A DNA stretch of 64,000 bases from Plantactinospora endophytica (GTDB taxonomy: Bacteria > Actinomycetota > Actinomycetes > Mycobacteriales > Micromonosporaceae): positions 248,001 through 312,000 of the forward strand of contig NZ_BONW01000028.1 of assembly GCF_016862915.1 (NCBI RefSeq), given 5' to 3'. Below the pieces are notes generated by a model that saw only the letters and a program-made list of their open reading frames with translations, was not told where the DNA came from and made no database searches. Below, piece after piece: positions 1 through 7,889 of the stretch. A program made the translations under genes and the position numbers. Position 1 is the stretch's first letter. Every line of letters starts with the position of its first letter.

Positions 1-54
1 GCCTGGGGCGCCGACGGTGCCGGCTCCCCGTCGAGAACCGGGCCGCCATGCTGA
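1..54 (+). CDS. possible C-terminal end of an upstream gene (partial)
   Basis: Frame 1 is open from the window edge and stops at TGA 52-54, inside the start region of the next gene (ATGCTGA overlap). Such short overlaps are typical of coupled genes, so this could be the last 17 codons of an upstream cluster gene. The stretch is too short to show any family, and the call rests only on the overlap geometry. Confidence 0.25.
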   Translation, partial: AWGADGAGSPSRTGPPC

Positions 55-1046
55 TCGACAACGATCCGGACCCGCTGCGGCGTATCCACCGGCCCGAGTT
101 CCTGCCCGGCCTCGTGTCGTGGGCGGCGGCCCGCTGCGACCTCGGCCCGGTGTACCGGTACCGCGTCTGCACGGTCGGCTACGACGACTGCAATCTCCTG
201 GTGGAAACCGGCACCGGACGGTACGTGTTCAAGGTCTTCACGATCCACCGGCCGGAGCCCCTGACCACCCGGTACGTCGAGGTGATCCGTACCGTGCTCG
301 CGGCCGGGGTGCGGCACCCCCGCCTGCACCCCAGCACCGGCGAGGCACTGCTGTGCCACCCACCGTCCGGTAACCGCCTGATCGTGATGGACCACCTGGC
401 CGGCGGCACGTTCCTCGACCGCGACGGACATCCCAACGCCGACCAGCTCACCGACCTGATGGCGCAGGTGGGCCGGATCCATCGGATCGAGCGGGACTTC
501 GCGCCGGTGCCGGACTGGTGGGCGGTGCACGAGATCGACACGCTCGCCCGCGAGATGCTGCCGCTGCTGCCGGCCGACGACCGGGTCGAGGTGGAGCGGG
601 CGGTGGCGTCGTTCGGCGAGGTCGACCGGGCGGTCCTGCCGCACGTGCTGGTGCACGGCGACCTCACCAAGGCCAACGTGCTGCCCACCTCGCCGCACCA
701 GGTGGCGATCCTCGACTTCGCGGTCGCCAACCGCTGTCCACGGGTGCATGAGCTGGCGATGGTCGTGGTCAACCTCATGCACGGCGATCCCCGGTCGCTC
801 GGGGAGCGGGTCGACGCCCTGCTCGGGATGTACCCCGCCGCGCCGCTCACCCCCGCCGAACACCACGCGCTGCCCCGGTACGTGCACGCGACCGCCGCGA
901 TGGAGCTGCTCGGTGCGGCCCGGGAGTGGGTGCTCAAGGGCAACCGCAGCGACGAGACCCGCTACCTCATCGGACTCGGGCGGGCCGGCCTGCGCGCCGC
1001 CCGCCGGTACCTGGAGGACGGCGCTTCCGTCCGGAGGCGTCGGTGA
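48..1046 (+). CDS. APH/homoserine-kinase-like phosphotransferase
   Basis: A 332-aa kinase of the aminoglycoside phosphotransferase fold. The Brenner-type catalytic loop HGDLTKANV lies at residues 203-211 (D205 catalytic, N210 metal-binding). The second metal ligand is D223 in ILDFAV, and K62 in YVFKVFT is the likely ATP lysine. The family phosphorylates hydroxyls of small molecules or, in some RiPP pathways (class V lanthipeptides, thioamitides), Ser/Thr of a precursor peptide before elimination. It sits 19 bp before an amidinotransferase gene and upstream of a repetitive precursor-like ORF that is rich in Ser in its tail. A peptide-Ser kinase role is therefore possible, but no HopA1-like lyase partner is visible in the window. 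The alternative is self-resistance, or sugar or cyclitol phosphorylation as in streptomycin-type clusters. The fold is confident; the substrate is unknown. Confidence 0.82.
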   Translation: MLIDNDPDPLRRIHRPEFLPGLVSWAAARCDLGPVYRYRVCTVGYDDCNLLVETGTGRYVFKVFTIHRPEPLTTRYVEVIRTVLAAGVRHPRLHPSTGEALLCHPPSGNRLIVMDHLAGGTFLDRDGHPNADQLTDLMAQVGRIHRIERDFAPVPDWWAVHEIDTLAREMLPLLPADDRVEVERAVASFGEVDRAVLPHVLVHGDLTKANVLPTSPHQVAILDFAVANRCPRVHELAMVVVNLMHGDPRSLGERVDALLGMYPAAPLTPAEHHALPRYVHATAAMELLGAAREWVLKGNRSDETRYLIGLGRAGLRAARRYLEDGASVRRRR

Positions 1047-1065
1047 CCCGTCGGAAGGATCAGAG

Positions 1066-2136
1066 ATGTCCCGTACCACCGCCGTGAACTCGTGGGACGA
1101 GTTCACCCAGCTCCGTGAGATCGTCGTGGGCGACGCCACACATGCCCGGGTACCCCGGATGACCGACCCCTCCGCGTGGCTCGCCTGCTATCCGACCCTC
1201 ACCCCGACCGAACTCGGGGCCGTGCACCAGGGCGAGTTCCCCCGCCAGGTGGTCGAGGAGTCGAACGAGGACCTGGCCGAACTGGTGGAGACGCTCCGCG
1301 AGTTGGGGGTGAAGACGCACCGCCCGCCCGCCGTCGACCACCGCCGGGAGTTCACCAGCCCGGACTGGTCCGCCGACGGCTACATCTCCTACTGCCCGCG
1401 AGACCTCACGCTCATCGTGGGATCCACGATCATCGAGGTACCCAGCCCGATGCGCTCCCGCTACTTCGAGGTCTTCAACCTCCGACCATTGTTCCAGGAC
1501 TACCTGCGGGAGGGAGCCGGCTGGATCGCCGGGCCCCGCCCGCAGCTCCGCGACGACCTGTTCGAGTGGGACGACCTCGGCCGTCCGCTGCTCGGTGAGG
1601 CGGAACCGGTGTTCGACGCCGCGAACGTGCTCCGGCTCGGCCGGGACCTGTTCTACCAGGTCTCCCGCAGCGGCAACGAGCTGGGCATGCGGTGGCTCGC
1701 CTCGACGCTGCGCCTGATCGATCCCGAGCTGCGGCTGCATCCGCTGCGCGGGGTATACGGCTACACGCACATCGACAGCACCATCGCCCTGCTGCGTCCC
1801 GGTCTGGTCCTGCTGAACCCGGAACGGATCACGCCGGACGCCGTTCCGGAGCCGTTCGACACGTGGGACATCCTGTGGTGCCCGGAGATCGCCACCGCAC
1901 CGACCGCGTTGCCGCACACCCTCAGTGAGCGGTGGATCAGCATGAACCTCCTGATGGTCAACCCCGAGACCGCGATCGTCGACGCGGACCAGCCGGCGCT
2001 GCTCCGGGCTCTGGAGAGCAAGGGGATCACGGTGATCCCACGGCGGCTGCGGCACGCGCGGGTGCTCGGCGGCGGGTTCCACTGCGTCACCCTCGACATC
2101 GTCCGCGACGGCGGAAAGGAGGACTACCTGACCTGA
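1066..2136 (+). CDS. L-arginine amidinotransferase (AGAT/StrB1 family)
   Basis: A 356-aa protein of the glycine/inosamine amidinotransferase family, which moves an amidino group from arginine to an amine to make a guanidino product. The catalytic Cys is C340 in GGGFHC near the C-terminus. The partner His and Asp are H235 in YTHID and D184 in FDAANVLR, matching the C/H/D triad known for human AGAT. I start it at ATG 1066, preceded by GGAAGG, rather than at an earlier in-frame codon that would overlap the kinase. The length is close to StrB1-type enzymes. Next to a RiPP-like precursor it could guanidinylate a lysine or the free N-terminus of the peptide (inference). The precursor has Lys at residues 2, 4, 14 and 42. 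The alternative is a small-molecule substrate from upstream genes not in the window. Confidence 0.9.
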   Translation: MSRTTAVNSWDEFTQLREIVVGDATHARVPRMTDPSAWLACYPTLTPTELGAVHQGEFPRQVVEESNEDLAELVETLRELGVKTHRPPAVDHRREFTSPDWSADGYISYCPRDLTLIVGSTIIEVPSPMRSRYFEVFNLRPLFQDYLREGAGWIAGPRPQLRDDLFEWDDLGRPLLGEAEPVFDAANVLRLGRDLFYQVSRSGNELGMRWLASTLRLIDPELRLHPLRGVYGYTHIDSTIALLRPGLVLLNPERITPDAVPEPFDTWDILWCPEIATAPTALPHTLSERWISMNLLMVNPETAIVDADQPALLRALESKGITVIPRRLRHARVLGGGFHCVTLDIVRDGGKEDYLT

Positions 2137-2179
2137 GTCCGCTCTCCCGCCCAACCGACCTTTCGCGCGCCTTCTTCGC

Positions 2180-2241
2180 GCCTTCTCAAGCGCACACTTC
2201 CGCGCGCTTTCTCCGTGCCTTCTCGGGCGCACACTCCCGTG
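2180..2241 (+). repeat. imperfect direct repeat in the leader before the precursor gene
   Basis: Two 25-bp copies begin at 2180 and 2217 (period 37). Both carry GCCTTCTC, then two variable bases, then GCGCACACT, then CC and GTG/GCG. They fill part of the 292-bp gap between the amidinotransferase stop (2136) and the precursor start (2429). The rest of that gap holds a promoter-like pair at 2347-2377 and no gene I can support. The repeats could be regulator sites or a slippage product. Confidence 0.5.
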
Positions 2242-2346
2242 TTTTTCCCAGGCGCGCGCGATGTTGACCGCCGCCCAAGATCCGGGCTGTTTGCCGTGCG
2301 GCGCTGCGGCCTGCCGCCGATCGTTCACGGCGCAATTTGCCGGACC

Positions 2347-2377
2347 TTGACGGTCATTCGCCCGGCGATTGTACTAA
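2347..2377 (+). promoter_or_regulatory. promoter-like -35/-10 before the precursor gene
   Basis: TTGACG at 2347-2352 is followed after 19 bp by TACTAA at 2372-2377. It would start transcription about 45 nt before the precursor's TTG codon. Spacing of 19 bp is slightly long, so the assignment is tentative. It would let the precursor and the SagB-type gene be transcribed separately from the kinase and amidinotransferase. Confidence 0.4.
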
Positions 2378-2428
2378 CGAGCAATTCCAGGGCGACGAGT
2401 CCCTGGACGGCAGATGGAGGTGTCTGAT

Positions 2429-2557
2429 TTGAAGAGGAAGCTCCAGGCCACGGTGACGGCGGTGGCGAAGTCCCGGGTGGACGTCGCGTACTCGCCGGCC
2501 GCGAGCGTCGCCTACGCCCCGTCGGTCAGCGTCGCGTACGCCCCGTCGGCGAAGTAG
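2429..2557 (+). CDS. candidate multi-core RiPP precursor peptide, 42 aa
   Basis: This short gene starts at TTG 2429, eight bases after a clear GGAGG (2416-2420). In-frame ATG 2414 and GTG 2420 overlap that ribosome site and are less likely. The product has a basic N-terminal leader-like part (MKRKLQATVTAVAKSRVD, residues 1-18). Three exact-length octapeptides follow: VAYSPAAS (19-26), VAYAPSVS (27-34) and VAYAPSAK (35-42). Each has Val-Ala-Tyr-x-Pro; there is no Cys. The octads match 24-bp DNA repeats at 2483-2554. The gene sits between an amidinotransferase and a SagB-type oxidoreductase, so I read it as a ribosomally made, post-translationally modified peptide precursor. Repeated cores recall cyanobactin or dikaritin precursors, but the motif is not one I know. 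Alternatively it is a small structural repeat peptide. Confidence 0.7.
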   Translation: MKRKLQATVTAVAKSRVDVAYSPAASVAYAPSVSVAYAPSAK

Positions 2558-2628
2558 GACGCGTAACGGTGCGCCGGTGTGTGCCCTGCACGGGCACGCA
2601 CCGGCGCGACGGGAAAGGTCGGCACGCG

Positions 2629-3762
2629 ATGGAGTTCGTCACCAAGTCAACCCTCACGATTTCCTGGTACGACGGCAGGGCGACCGCGTTGGACGCGATG
2701 ACCGGTCAGGTCTGCGAGGTCAGCCGGGACACCCTCCTGATCCTCGACCGGTGCGCCGGTGGGGCGACGGTGCGGCAGCTCACCGAGGACCTGCGGGCCG
2801 ACGGTTACGACGTCGACCCCGCCGAGGTGCACGCCACGCTGACCGAACTCCAAGCCGCCGGTCTGGTGCGCAGCGCCGCAGCCGGCGACGAAGACCCGGA
2901 CGCGCACGGTGCGTGGCGGCGCTGGGGACCGGAGGCGATGCTGTTCCACTTCGGTACCAAGGACGTTCCGTTCGTCGCCTCTGTGGAGGAGGCCGAGCGG
3001 GTCTACGCCGATGTCTCCGCCCACGCGCAGCCGCCGCTGTTCAAGCGCTATCCGAAAGCGCCGACCGTCGTGCTGCCCCGGCCCCGCCCCGTTGACTCGC
3101 GACGATTCGTCGACGTCCTGTTGGGTCGCCGGACGGTGCGCGAATTCGACGAGCGGGCGGTCGAGGTCGAGCAACTCTCCGCCGTACTGTTCTATTCCTT
3201 CGCCCCGCAGTCCTTCGTCGACATCGACGGGCTCGGCGCGCTGCCCCTGCGGCCGTACGCCAACGGGGGAGCCCGGTCGGAACTCGAGGTCTACGTGAAC
3301 GTCCGAGGCGTCGCCGGACTGGACGACGGCCTGTACCACTACGAGCCGGTCGCGCACTGCCTCGAATTCCTCGGCGAGCGGCTGGACCAGGCCCAGCTCA
3401 CGCACCTGTCGCACCAGCAGGTGATGTGCGCGCACGCACCGGTGACACTCTTCGTCACCGCAGTGGTGGGTCGGCTGGCGCACAAGTACCACAACGCCCG
3501 GGCGCTGCGGGTGATGTACCTCGACGCCGGGCACCTCGGCCAGACCTTCGCGCTCGTCGCGACGGCCCACGGCCTCGGGCCGTACCAGACCGCAGCCTTC
3601 CGGGACAGCGACGTCGAGCGGGCGCTCGGCGTCGACGGGACCGACGAGACCGTTCTCTACCTGCTCGGATTCGGCGTGCCCGCAGCCGCTCCGGAGAACC
3701 CGCTCCGGCCGGCGGGACTCGGCGCGGCGGCTCTCACCCGCCTCTACGACGACCAGCCCTGA
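2629..3762 (+). CDS. SagB-type FMN-dependent oxidoreductase with N-terminal winged-helix-like part
   Basis: A 377-aa nitroreductase-fold protein of the SagB/ThcOx/McbC type. Residues about 1-85 form a small helix-rich part ending KLxDL/TELQAAGLV-like, similar to PqqD/RRE-type or winged-helix peptide-binding units. The FMN domain follows, with GRRTVREFD (166-174), YANGGARSELEVYV (210-223), GLYHYEP (235-241) and YLDAGHLGQTFALVATAHGLG (297-317). In azole RiPPs such enzymes oxidise azolines to azoles; stand-alone members also exist. No YcaO cyclodehydratase is visible here, so the reaction on this peptide is open: oxidation of oxazoline from Ser, or a Tyr or backbone dehydrogenation. I start it at ATG 2629 after GGGAAAGG; a GTG 60 bases earlier would add a Cys/Arg-rich tail that does not look like the family. 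The start lies 71 bp after the precursor stop, consistent with co-transcription. Confidence 0.85.
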   Translation: MEFVTKSTLTISWYDGRATALDAMTGQVCEVSRDTLLILDRCAGGATVRQLTEDLRADGYDVDPAEVHATLTELQAAGLVRSAAAGDEDPDAHGAWRRWGPEAMLFHFGTKDVPFVASVEEAERVYADVSAHAQPPLFKRYPKAPTVVLPRPRPVDSRRFVDVLLGRRTVREFDERAVEVEQLSAVLFYSFAPQSFVDIDGLGALPLRPYANGGARSELEVYVNVRGVAGLDDGLYHYEPVAHCLEFLGERLDQAQLTHLSHQQVMCAHAPVTLFVTAVVGRLAHKYHNARALRVMYLDAGHLGQTFALVATAHGLGPYQTAAFRDSDVERALGVDGTDETVLYLLGFGVPAAAPENPLRPAGLGAAALTRLYDDQP

Positions 3763-3988
3763 ACCGACCGGACCCGGCCGGGGACCGGCGACGGTGGTGG
3801 TGCCGCGCTGCCGACGGGGCAGCGGGTCGGGGCGTGGCAGACGGCGTACTGCTTCCTTGTGACGGCCCTGGGGTAGGGCCTGCCCCACCGGTCATTGTCC
3901 CGTTCACTGGCTGTCGTCCGGACAGACCGCTTCATAGGGTCGCAGGAAAGTCGTCGAACACGATTCCTGTCCGGTCGGAGGTAGTTCC

Positions 3989-5194
3989 GTGAATTCTTCC
4001 ATCCAAGACCCGCCTGTCGGGAATCGGGCGTCGTCCGGGACGCTTCCCCGGATCGTCGACGTCGACGCGTTGCGCGCGGTGGCGCTGCTCCTCATCCTGG
4101 TCGTCAACATCGCGTTCTTCGCCTCCGGCTATTCCTTCCAACTGGTTCCGGATCCCGCGCACGACTCGTGGGGCGACAGGGCGGTCGTGTGGCTGGTCGA
4201 GCTGCTTCTCGTGATGAAGGCGTACCTGCTCTTCTCCTTTCTGTTCGGTTACAGCTTCACGCTCCAGCTCGATTCCGCCGCGCGGCGCGGCGTCGACCCC
4301 GCCCCACGGTTCCGGCGACGGCTGGCCGGGCTCTTCGTGCTCGGCATCCTGCACGCGGTGCTGCTGTTCCAGGGCGACATCCTGACCACGTACGCACTGC
4401 TCGGTCTGGTCCTGCTCGCTCTGCGGAAAGTCGGCGTCGGGACCGCGCTGCGCGCCGCCGTACTGCTGACCGCCGGGATCGGCTTCGTCCTCGCGCTCGC
4501 CGCCACGGGCGGCGCCGAACTGGTCACCGATCCGGCGTCGGCACTCGCGGCGGGGCAGCGGTCCACCGAGGCACTACAGGGCGGGATCGGCTCGGTGATC
4601 ACCGAGCACGTACGCCAGCTACCGGCGATGTTCGGCGCGCTCCTCGTGCAGGGGCCGCTCGCCCTCTCGGCCTTCCTCTTCGGTTACGCGGCCGGGCGGC
4701 GCCGGCTACTCACCGACGTCGTCGGGAACCGCCAGTTCCTGCGCCGGGTGCAGAAGCTGGGCTATCCGATCGGGCTGGCCGGTGCGGTGGTCTTCGCGTC
4801 GGGCGGGGGCACCGCCAACCTGACCGGGCTGACGGCGGGCGTACTCACCGCGCCGCTGCTCGCGGCCGCGTACGCCGCCACGTTGCTCCAGTTCTTCCAG
4901 ACCGACCGGGGGCGGCGGGTCGTCGCCGTACTCGCGCCGGCCGGCCGGATGTCCCTGTCGAACTACCTGGGTCAGTCGCTGCTCTGCGTGCTGGTCTTCA
5001 CCGGCGTCGGGCTGGGCCTCGCCGGTGCCGTCGCACCCCCGGTCGTCATACTCGTCGCGGTCGCGATCTACGGTGTGCAGCTCGCCGTCAGCGCGGCGTG
5101 GCTGACCCGGTTCCGGTACGGGCCGATGGAGTGGCTGTTGCGGGCCTGGACCGAGCAGCGGTGGCCACGGCTGCGGGCCACGGACCCGGCCTGA
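3989..5194 (+). CDS. DUF418 family polytopic membrane protein
   Basis: A 401-aa integral membrane protein starting at GTG 3989 after GGAGG. It opens with the family hallmark RIVDVDALRAVALLLILVVNIAFF and has about eight to ten hydrophobic segments through to about residue 375. The LLFSFLFGYSF and RLAGLFVLGILHAVLLFQGDIL stretches are typical of DUF418 (YeiB-like) proteins. The biochemical role of the family is not established. DUF418 proteins recur beside specialised-metabolite genes, where export or acyl/modification roles have been guessed. The 226-bp gap before it shows no gene; it ends in a weak TGTC/GACA inverted repeat near 3913 that could belong to its promoter. It is the last gene before a convergent peptidase, so it marks the right end of the RiPP-like set. 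Confidence 0.82.
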   Translation: MNSSIQDPPVGNRASSGTLPRIVDVDALRAVALLLILVVNIAFFASGYSFQLVPDPAHDSWGDRAVVWLVELLLVMKAYLLFSFLFGYSFTLQLDSAARRGVDPAPRFRRRLAGLFVLGILHAVLLFQGDILTTYALLGLVLLALRKVGVGTALRAAVLLTAGIGFVLALAATGGAELVTDPASALAAGQRSTEALQGGIGSVITEHVRQLPAMFGALLVQGPLALSAFLFGYAAGRRRLLTDVVGNRQFLRRVQKLGYPIGLAGAVVFASGGGTANLTGLTAGVLTAPLLAAAYAATLLQFFQTDRGRRVVAVLAPAGRMSLSNYLGQSLLCVLVFTGVGLGLAGAVAPPVVILVAVAIYGVQLAVSAAWLTRFRYGPMEWLLRAWTEQRWPRLRATDPA

Positions 5195-5245
5195 CGGACG
5201 CCGCCCGAGGTCCCTCGTCACCGGGGCGGAGCATCCTGTACGGCC

Positions 5246-5280
5246 GGCAGGACCGGCGCCTGTGGCTGGCAGGACCGGCG
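5246..5280. repeat. short direct repeat between convergent genes
   Basis: GGCAGGACCGGCG occurs at 5246-5258 and again at 5268-5280 (period 22), between the DUF418 stop and the convergent S51 peptidase stop. No gene is visible in 5195-5412. It is probably a trivial GC-rich repeat. Confidence 0.5.
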
Positions 5281-5412
5281 AGGTTTAGTGGTCACCGCGA
5301 TGATGGAAGCGACCGGTACGCCTGCTGGTCGTGAAGCGGTCAGCGCAGGCGCTCTCGGAACTGCTGCGAAGAGTCACGTCCAAGGATGCGACAGTTACGG
5401 AAAGCCGGGCGG

Positions 5413-6075
5413 CTATGACCCGAGTTTCGTCCACTTCCCTTCGGAGATCACCTCGACGGAGCCGTCGACCACCTTGATGGCCGTCTGTTCGTCGATGGCG
5501 TAGGCCGGGACGCCGATGTCGGCGGCCCACCGCTCCGCGTGAGTCAGGGTGTTCGTCGGGAAGGCGTCCAGGTGCGGGAAGATCGAGAAGTCGACGACTC
5601 CCAGGGTGCGGTCGTCAGGGGCGGACTGCCACTCGACGAAGTACTCCCCGATCCGGGGCGTCATCACCATGCTTCCGGCACTCACCCCGACCCAGACCAT
5701 GTCGGGCAGCGAAGGCAGCAGATCGGCCAGCCCGGACTCCCGCAGCCAGTGGTACAGGTACGTCGCGTCGCCGCCGTCGACCAGGAGCACGTCGGCCTCC
5801 CGGACCCAGGGGACCCATCGCTCCGCGCCGATGCTGGGCAGTGCGGTCAGTTCGAGGACACCGAGCGACGCCCAGCCCAGGCCGGACAGGTGCTGCCACA
5901 GGGGCTCGGCCGCTACGAGGCCCCGTACCGAGGCCGGACCGCACATCGGGTGGCCCCACTGCGCCGTCGGGACAAGGAGGGCGTTGCACTCGGCGATCGG
6001 CTTGCCGAGAAGCTGCACGAGCGCCGAGTGGATGCTCGGGTTCGTGACGCCGCCTGAGGTGAGCAAGAGCTTCAA
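5413..6075 (-). CDS. peptidase S51 family (PepE-like) protein
   Basis: A 220-aa cytoplasmic protein related to dipeptidase E and cyanophycinase-type serine peptidases. The nucleophile elbow is GVSAGSMV, with its Ser in the GxSAGS motif at about residue 133. It is preceded by ADVLLVDGGDATYLYHWL, the strand-turn typical of the fold. Start is TTG 6075, just after GGAAG on the minus strand, giving MKLLLTSGG, the usual family N-terminus. PepE-type enzymes cleave aspartyl dipeptides; the substrate here is unknown. It is convergent with the RiPP-like set, so there is no reason to link it to precursor processing, though a peptidase next door is worth noting. Confidence 0.85.
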   Translation of the reverse strand: MKLLLTSGGVTNPSIHSALVQLLGKPIAECNALLVPTAQWGHPMCGPASVRGLVAAEPLWQHLSGLGWASLGVLELTALPSIGAERWVPWVREADVLLVDGGDATYLYHWLRESGLADLLPSLPDMVWVGVSAGSMVMTPRIGEYFVEWQSAPDDRTLGVVDFSIFPHLDAFPTNTLTHAERWAADIGVPAYAIDEQTAIKVVDGSVEVISEGKWTKLGS

Positions 6076-6287
6076 GGTGCTTCCATATCCGTGCGCGGAG
6101 GGTGGACGTGTCGAGGCCAGGGACCGTGCCGGGACTCATCGTATTCCGGCAACCTCTTCGAAAGTTCCGCAGGTCGCCGGGGTGATCACCCGCTGATCCT
6201 CCGCCCGACCCTACCCTGCACCACACGCGCGCACGTTCGGGTGCGTGACCGTCGCTGAACCGCCGATCCGAGCGCTGCGCCGCTGGT

Positions 6288-6641
6288 TCAGGCTCGGTGG
6301 TACGCGATATTGATCACGTTGCCGTCCGGTGCGCGGACGAAGAACCGGCGCACACCCCACGGCTCCGTCGTCAGCGGGTGCACGATCTCGTAGCCGAGCC
6401 TCTGCGCCTCTTGGTACGCGCCCTCCACGTCATCCACCTGGACGGAAATGACCGGGTCTTCGGGTGCGGTCGCGTCGCGCGTCACGAGCTGGACATTTGC
6501 CCCACTGTCGGGGGCGGTGTAGCGGGCTACCCATCCCATGTTGAACTCCTCGGTCACCAGTCCGAGATAGTCGGTGTAGAAGCTCTTCGCCGCCTCGACG
6601 TCAGGCACTCGAAGGTCGGCGATAACGCGTACGACGCGCAC
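6288..6641 (-). CDS. VOC (glyoxalase/bleomycin-resistance fold) protein
   Basis: A 117-aa single VOC module pair. RVIADLRVPDVEAAKSFYTDYLGL is the first beta-alpha-beta-beta-beta half. The second half ends in WGVRRFFVRAPDGNVINIAYH, with Glu and His in the places used for metal or ligand binding by the fold. Start is GTG 6641 with GGAGG six bases upstream. Members include dioxygenases, isomerases and antibiotic-binding proteins, so no substrate can be named. It is a stand-alone gene: 212 bp separate it from the peptidase and 138 bp from the enolase-type gene upstream. Confidence 0.8.
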   Translation of the reverse strand: MRVVRVIADLRVPDVEAAKSFYTDYLGLVTEEFNMGWVARYTAPDSGANVQLVTRDATAPEDPVISVQVDDVEGAYQEAQRLGYEIVHPLTTEPWGVRRFFVRAPDGNVINIAYHRA

Positions 6642-6779
6642 GTGGTCCTCCTGCTCGTGAACTGGGCGCTCTCGGCGGCGGGGTCTCCGGCTGCGGGACA
6701 GACCCGTGCACGGGCCGGAACCGATGCCGTCTTTCGGCTACAGTGCCGCAATCCGACCGGTGATAGTTCAACCGGGTCG

Positions 6780-7889
6780 TCAGGCTACGCGGTACTGGGC
6801 CGCGTCGGCGTCGCGGAACACGAGGCCGTTACCGGGCAGGGACAGATCCGGCCGTAGTGTCCCGCCCTCCGGCGTCAGGGCGCCCTCGAAGAGCATCGAC
6901 TCGATGCGCGCGTGGTCGTGGAACCATTCCAGGTGCCGCAGGTTGGCGGTGGCGACGGCCGCGTCGAGGTGCAGGTGTGGAGCGCAGTGCCCGGAGACTT
7001 GCAGGTTGTGGGCGGCTGCGACGGCGGCGACCCGCTGCCACTCGGTGATGCCACCGCAGCGGCTCACGTCGACCTGTAGGCAGTCCACGGCTCCGGTCGC
7101 GCACATCCGCCGGAAGTAGTCGAGGTCGTACCCGTACTCGCCCGCGGTGACGTCCGCCGCGATGGCGTCGCGGACCCGTCGTAGGCCGTCGAGGTCGTCG
7201 GAGGAGACCGGCTCCTCGAACCACCGCAGGTCCAGGTCCGTCGCCGCGTGCGCGACCCGGATGGCCTGTTTGTGGGTGTAGCCGCCGTTGGCGTCGACGT
7301 AGAGTTCGGCGTCGGCGCCGACAACCTGCCGGGTGTGCCGGATCCGGGCCAGGTCACGGTCGACGGCGGTTCCCCACGACTCCGCAATCTTGATCTTCAC
7401 CCGGGGAATCCGGAGCTGGTGCACCCAGTGCTCCAGTTGTCGGGTCAACCGCGAGTCGTCGTAGCTGGTGAAGCCGCCGCTGCCGTAGATGGGGGCCTCG
7501 TCGCGTACGGTGCCGATCAGCCGGGCGAGGCGCACCTGGAGGAGTCGGGCTTTCAGATCCCACAGCGCCGTGTCGACGGCGGAGATGGCGGTGGCGGCGA
7601 TTCCGGGGCGCCCGGCGTTGCGTACCGCCCGCTGCATGGCGTGGTACGCGCCCGGGACGTCGAGGGCGCACCGGCCCGTCACCACGGCGGCGAGCATCTC
7701 CCCGACCAGTGTCCCGGCCGAGGACGGCGCGTAGGTCCAGCCGGTGCCGACGGCCGCGCCGGCCCGGGCCCGTACCAGCACCATCGTGGTGGCGTTCCAG
7801 GTGATGGTGCCATCGGCCTCGGCCCCCTCGGTGGGCATCCGGTAGGCCGCCCACGAGACGTCGTCGACGGGTACGTCAACTCCGGGCAT
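6780..7889 (-). CDS. enolase-superfamily (mandelate racemase/muconate lactonizing type) enzyme
   Basis: A 369-aa TIM-barrel acid-sugar dehydratase or racemase candidate. The catalytic KIK pair lies in RVKIKIAESWG at about residue 167. Metal ligands are D in YVDANGGY (about 196), E in WFEEPVSSDD (about 222) and E in VTAGEYGYD (about 247), and the distal His lies in QVSGHCAPHLH (about 297). All essential positions are present. Such enzymes abstract the proton alpha to a carboxylate. Start is ATG 7889 after GAAGGACGG. The start overlaps the stop of the upstream FAD/Fe-S dehydrogenase by 14 bp, so the two are translationally coupled. A shared pathway on an alpha-hydroxy or sugar acid is a reasonable inference. 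Confidence 0.88.
   Translation of the reverse strand: MPGVDVPVDDVSWAAYRMPTEGAEADGTITWNATTMVLVRARAGAAVGTGWTYAPSSAGTLVGEMLAAVVTGRCALDVPGAYHAMQRAVRNAGRPGIAATAISAVDTALWDLKARLLQVRLARLIGTVRDEAPIYGSGGFTSYDDSRLTRQLEHWVHQLRIPRVKIKIAESWGTAVDRDLARIRHTRQVVGADAELYVDANGGYTHKQAIRVAHAATDLDLRWFEEPVSSDDLDGLRRVRDAIAADVTAGEYGYDLDYFRRMCATGAVDCLQVDVSRCGGITEWQRVAAVAAAHNLQVSGHCAPHLHLDAAVATANLRHLEWFHDHARIESMLFEGALTPEGGTLRPDLSLPGNGLVFRDADAAQYRVA

Noticed and set aside
48-2136. Streptomycin-like cluster reading of the kinase and amidinotransferase
   Set aside because: Not excluded, but no cyclitol, aminotransferase or deoxysugar gene is present, and the following genes are a repeat precursor and a SagB-type enzyme. 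It is kept as the alternative.
2429-3762. Classic azole (TOMM) or lanthipeptide assignment of the RiPP-like set
   Set aside because: No YcaO, LanB/LanC or Cys in the precursor is visible. Ser-derived oxazole remains possible only if a cyclodehydratase lies upstream of the window.
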